Below are positions 12,756 to 15,239 of a DNA stretch of 15,239 bases, piece after piece (the first letter of the stretch is position 1; every line of letters starts with the position of its first letter). Origin of the DNA: Scatosoma sp045128175 (lineage in GTDB: Bacteria; Bacillota; Clostridia; Christensenellales; Borkfalkiaceae); assembly GCA_045128175.1 (NCBI GenBank), contig JBGVRF010000149.1, positions 1 to 15,239 of the forward strand. The letters run 5' to 3'. The position numbers and the translations under genes are program-made. The notes below the pieces were generated by a model, which did no database searches, had not been told where the DNA came from, and worked only from the letters and a program-made list of their open reading frames with translations.

Positions 12756-14099
12756 ATGAAATCGGAGCATGAAAAACTCGATATAAACGAGCGGCTGGAA
12801 AAGCTTGCCGAGCGTTGGGAGGGCAATAAGCCCCGCCTGTATTCCATTCGCCTGTTCGGAAAATACGATATCCGTGACGAACAGCAGTTTATCAAGCTGG
12901 GAAAATGGCTGATCTTTATTATTCTCGTCATCATGGAAGGATTGATTGTGTTACAGCATGTCGACCATTTCTCCGAGCGCGGCGGCTGGGGGATGCTGAT
13001 AGCGATCCTTGCCATTGAAACCGTTCTCACGCTGTCCGAAGCATTAAAACTGTTTATCGTTAAACAGGGCAGAGTGATCTTTTACGTGATCGACGCGGCG
13101 GCCGCCTGTTGTTTTATGTTCACGACGGTGGGAATGTATCCTTTAATTGTATATATGCTGGTATTGACGGAATTTTACATTGGCGCAAAACACGTTCTCC
13201 CGTCCATACTTTTGTTGGCGTTCAGTATCCCTTTATACGTAGGGAGTTATTTTATTAAGACGCTGTTTATTCAAGGCGGAGACGTAACATTGTTGCCGGT
13301 GTTGACGGAATGTATCAGCGCGGCGTTGATGCTTGGCGCGCATTTTCTTATTTCCCATATTGCACTCGCGTTTTATCGTCAATATCTGAAGCTGGACAAG
13401 ACGTTGAAGAAGCTTGACGAGAGCAAGCGCGAGCTGGAGAAGGCGTACGCGGTCGTTGCGGAGGTAACGGCGTTGGAAGAGCGCCAGCGTATCGCGAAAG
13501 AGATCCACGATACGGCGGGACATTCGTTGACGACGGTGATCATGCAGACGGAAGCGGCGAAGCTGATCATCGATAAAAATCCCGACGAAGCGAAAGGGAA
13601 GATCATCGCCGCGAATCTGCAAGCGAAGCACGCATTGGAAGAACTGCGCGATAGCGTACACTTGTTATCCGGCATTGCAGGGAACAAAACCTTGAAGGCC
13701 GCGCTCGAAGACGTAATACACGAATCGACGGACGGAACGGGTATCACGATTCGTTCGGAGATAGAGGACGTAACCGTATCGGAGGCGAAGCATCGTTTCC
13801 TTTGCAATACGTTGAAGGAAGGCGTTTCCAACGGCTTGCGCCACGGCGGCGCGACGGCGTTTTGGTTCGAGTTGAAATCAGACGGCGAGAAGCTCTCGTT
13901 TCTTCTTTCCGACAACGGCAAGGGGATCGACCCGACTGGGCTTACCCTCGGTTTCGGGCTGACGACGATGCGTGAACGGGTAAAATCCTTCGGCGGCGAG
14001 GCATGGTTCGACGGCGCGCCCGACGACGGGTTCGAGATACACATCACCCTCCCTCTCGACCACCCCAGCGTTCCGGCAACGTACCGTTCATCTAGTTAA
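12756..14099 (+). CDS. NarL/DesK-type sensor histidine kinase
   Basis: The 447-residue protein has a cytoplasmic N-terminus of about 48 residues, then about five or six membrane segments between 49 and 207 with only short loops, so there is no outside sensor domain. A coiled linker (212-240) leads to the HisKA_3 dimerisation domain, ERQRIAKEIHDTAGHSL, with phospho-acceptor His251. The HATPase domain has the N-box EGVSNGLRHG (Asn359), DNGKGID (387-392) and GFGLTTMRERV (399-409). This architecture suggests sensing within or at the membrane, as in DesK or LiaS-like kinases. The last 16 residues (LDHPSVPATYRSSS and neighbours) lie beyond the ATPase domain and overlap a repeated DNA word (CCAGCGTTCCG). 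GAGG lies 15 nt upstream, so start-up may depend on coupling to radC. Confidence 0.92.
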   Translation: MKSEHEKLDINERLEKLAERWEGNKPRLYSIRLFGKYDIRDEQQFIKLGKWLIFIILVIMEGLIVLQHVDHFSERGGWGMLIAILAIETVLTLSEALKLFIVKQGRVIFYVIDAAAACCFMFTTVGMYPLIVYMLVLTEFYIGAKHVLPSILLLAFSIPLYVGSYFIKTLFIQGGDVTLLPVLTECISAALMLGAHFLISHIALAFYRQYLKLDKTLKKLDESKRELEKAYAVVAEVTALEERQRIAKEIHDTAGHSLTTVIMQTEAAKLIIDKNPDEAKGKIIAANLQAKHALEELRDSVHLLSGIAGNKTLKAALEDVIHESTDGTGITIRSEIEDVTVSEAKHRFLCNTLKEGVSNGLRHGGATAFWFELKSDGEKLSFLLSDNGKGIDPTGLTLGFGLTTMRERVKSFGGEAWFDGAPDDGFEIHITLPLDHPSVPATYRSSS

Positions 14100-14272
14100 G
14101 GGGCAAGGGACCAGCGTTCCGCTGGACCAAGTCAGGAAGTCAAGGAACTCAGTTCCTTGCGGGTGTGGGCAGAGCCCACGAAAGTAGCCCGTCCTCTTTA
14201 AGCAAGGCTTTGCCTTGCGCCCCACGCCGTCAGACGTTTACCCCTTGCGTGGAACAAAATAAGGAGAATATC
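14100..14272. repeat. Hairpin array between kinase and response regulator genes
   Basis: Four perfect short hairpins with 3-nt loops stand in a row: CCAGCG-TTC-CGCTGG (14111-14125), CAAGGAAC-TCA-GTTCCTTG (14141-14159), GTGGGC-AGA-GCCCAC (14165-14179) and GCAAGGC-TTT-GCCTTGC (14202-14218). A wider pair, CCACGC (14222-14227) / GCGTGG (14247-14252), follows. The left edge GGGGCAAGG (14100-14108) can pair with CCTTGCGCCCC (14213-14223) with one bulge, closing the first three hairpins into a branched fold or acting as terminal inverted repeats. None has a T-tract, so these are not terminators. A frame opening at 14165 that would extend the response regulator N-terminally runs through the hairpins and is rejected. 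Confidence 0.65.
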
Positions 14273-14920
14273 ATGGAACAGAAAATCAAAGTGTTGATCA
14301 CGGACGACCAGACGGATCTCGCGGAGGAGTTGAAGAGCGTTTTGGAAACGGATCCGAAAATGCAGGTCGTAGGTACGGCGACAGACGGTTTCGACGCGTT
14401 GCAAAAAATGCGCGACGCGCAACCCGACGTCGTGTTGATGGATATCCGTATGCCAAATATGAACGGCGTGGTCGCCACACAGCGTATCAAAACGGAGTAT
14501 CCCGACGTCAAGGTCGTTATCCTCACTACGTTTGACGACAGCGATTATATCCTCAACGCTATCAATAACGGCGCCAGTGGGTATCTGCTTAAAGATATCG
14601 GCAGCAGTGCGCTCATCGATGCGGTGAAAAATGCGTATGAAGGGGATACCATTTTGCCGGCGAAGATCGCTCGCCATATTGCCGACGCCGCCAAACACGT
14701 CGCCGCCGATCGAGAGATCAAGCTCATGCGCGCATTCGCACTGTCCGACCGCGAAGTCGAGATTGCGCTCATGATGTACGAGGGATTTACCAATCGCCAG
14801 ATCTCCGCCGCGCTCAAGCTTACCGAAGGCACGACGCGTAACTACGTTTCATCTATCTATATCAAGACTAACAGTGAAAATCGCGCGGGTGCGGTACAGG
14901 CGATCAAGGCGGTGTTATAA
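14273..14920 (+). CDS. NarL/LuxR-family response regulator
   Basis: The 215-residue protein has a receiver domain (about 5-120) with acidic pair Asp11-Asp12, phospho-acceptor Asp57 in VVLMDIRMP, the switch Thr85/Thr86 and Lys107. A LuxR-type helix-turn-helix follows (about 150-212): LSDREVEIALMMYEGFTNRQISAAL and then TEGTTRNYVSSIY. It is the natural partner of the kinase upstream, which has the matching HisKA_3 type. I choose the ATG at 14273 because AAGGAG lies 6 nt upstream and the receiver begins at once. The longer frame from 14165 would add 36 residues without family support. Target genes are unknown; self-regulation of this operon is possible. Confidence 0.93.
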   Translation: MEQKIKVLITDDQTDLAEELKSVLETDPKMQVVGTATDGFDALQKMRDAQPDVVLMDIRMPNMNGVVATQRIKTEYPDVKVVILTTFDDSDYILNAINNGASGYLLKDIGSSALIDAVKNAYEGDTILPAKIARHIADAAKHVAADREIKLMRAFALSDREVEIALMMYEGFTNRQISAALKLTEGTTRNYVSSIYIKTNSENRAGAVQAIKAVL

Positions 14921-14959
14921 GCTATGGAAATTTTTCGAAAAATAAAAAATGGGCATACC

Positions 14960-15239
14960 ATGTATAAGACGATCGTGTTTGACCTGGACGGAACGTTGCT
15001 CGATACGCTTGACGATCTGACCGATGCGACCAACCATGCGCTTTCCGTTTTCGGTTTAAAAACGCGTACTCGCGACGAGGTCTGCTCCTTCGTCGGTAAC
15101 GGCATCGCAAAACTCGTCGAACGCGCGATCGGCGAAAAAAATTATCCCGATTTCGCAAAGATATTCTCCGAGTTTAAGGTCTATTACGGCGCGCATTGCG
15201 CGGATAAAACACAGCCTTATGCAGGGATGATCGAATTGT
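14960..15239 (+). CDS. HAD-superfamily hydrolase, phosphoglycolate phosphatase-like, truncated by the window edge
   Basis: The frame is open to the right edge (about 93 codons). It starts MYKTIVFDLDGTLLDTLDDL, with catalytic Asp8 and Asp10 in the DxDGT motif I of HAD phosphatases, followed by the helical cap seen in Gph/PGMB-type enzymes and FVGNGIAKLVERA, typical of the phosphoglycolate phosphatase group. Motifs II-IV lie outside the window, so substrate and completeness cannot be judged. An in-frame ATG at 14924 would add 12 residues; relatives begin as here, so I prefer 14960, although its ribosome binding site is weak. It lies 39 nt after the response regulator and is probably part of the same transcript. 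Confidence 0.85.
   Translation, partial: MYKTIVFDLDGTLLDTLDDLTDATNHALSVFGLKTRTRDEVCSFVGNGIAKLVERAIGEKNYPDFAKIFSEFKVYYGAHCADKTQPYAGMIEL

Noticed and set aside
14165..14272. N-terminal extension of the response regulator
   Set aside because: It would translate hairpin DNA; the internal ATG at 14273 has a proper AAGGAG and matches the family start.

Overview
The window looks like a chromosomal segment of a Gram-positive, Clostridia-type (Bacillota) bacterium. The support is indirect: strong AGGAGG-type ribosome binding sites, sigma-A promoters (TTGACA-N17-TATACT or TAAAAT), compact hairpin terminators, and family content typical of gut Clostridia (MarR plus fused ABC exporter, DUF378, DUF1508, PepV-type M20 peptidase, HI0933-type and COG2509-type flavoproteins, RadC). 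The genus cannot be read from the sequence. Base composition looks broadly even along the window. There is no rRNA, tRNA, CRISPR array, transposase or prophage gene.

Layout, left to right. (1) 1-3813: a leader with a near-consensus promoter and a palindrome just after it, a MarR-family regulator, a terminator, then a 915-residue ABC exporter with ATPase and MacB/FtsX-type permease fused in one chain. (2) 3814-5429: a 342-nt spacer full of short hairpins, several headed by GAATTG; an alpha/beta hydrolase of the monoglyceride lipase/lysophospholipase type; and a 75-residue DUF378 membrane protein. (3) 5552-6964, minus strand: a single-pass membrane protein with a long polar linker and four DUF1508-like units, facing DUF378 across back-to-back terminators. 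(4) 7186-9995: two FAD-dependent oxidoreductases overlapping by ATGA; the first appears to be leaderless. (5) 10327-11766, minus strand: a PepV-type M20 metallopeptidase. (6) 12032 to the right edge: RadC, a NarL-type histidine kinase, a spacer packed with hairpins, its response regulator, and the start of a HAD phosphatase, probably one transcription unit from a consensus promoter at 11959-11987.

How the genes work together. MarR probably represses its own promoter and, through leaky termination, influences the exporter. The kinase and response regulator form a complete two-component pair, here co-transcribed with RadC. The remaining genes are housekeeping-like metabolism or envelope functions. 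No recognisable defence system, secondary-metabolite cluster or mobile element is present. The parts least explained by known families are the two non-coding hairpin arrays (about 3811-4136 and 14100-14252), the four-unit DUF1508 membrane protein, and the leaderless flavoprotein gene.
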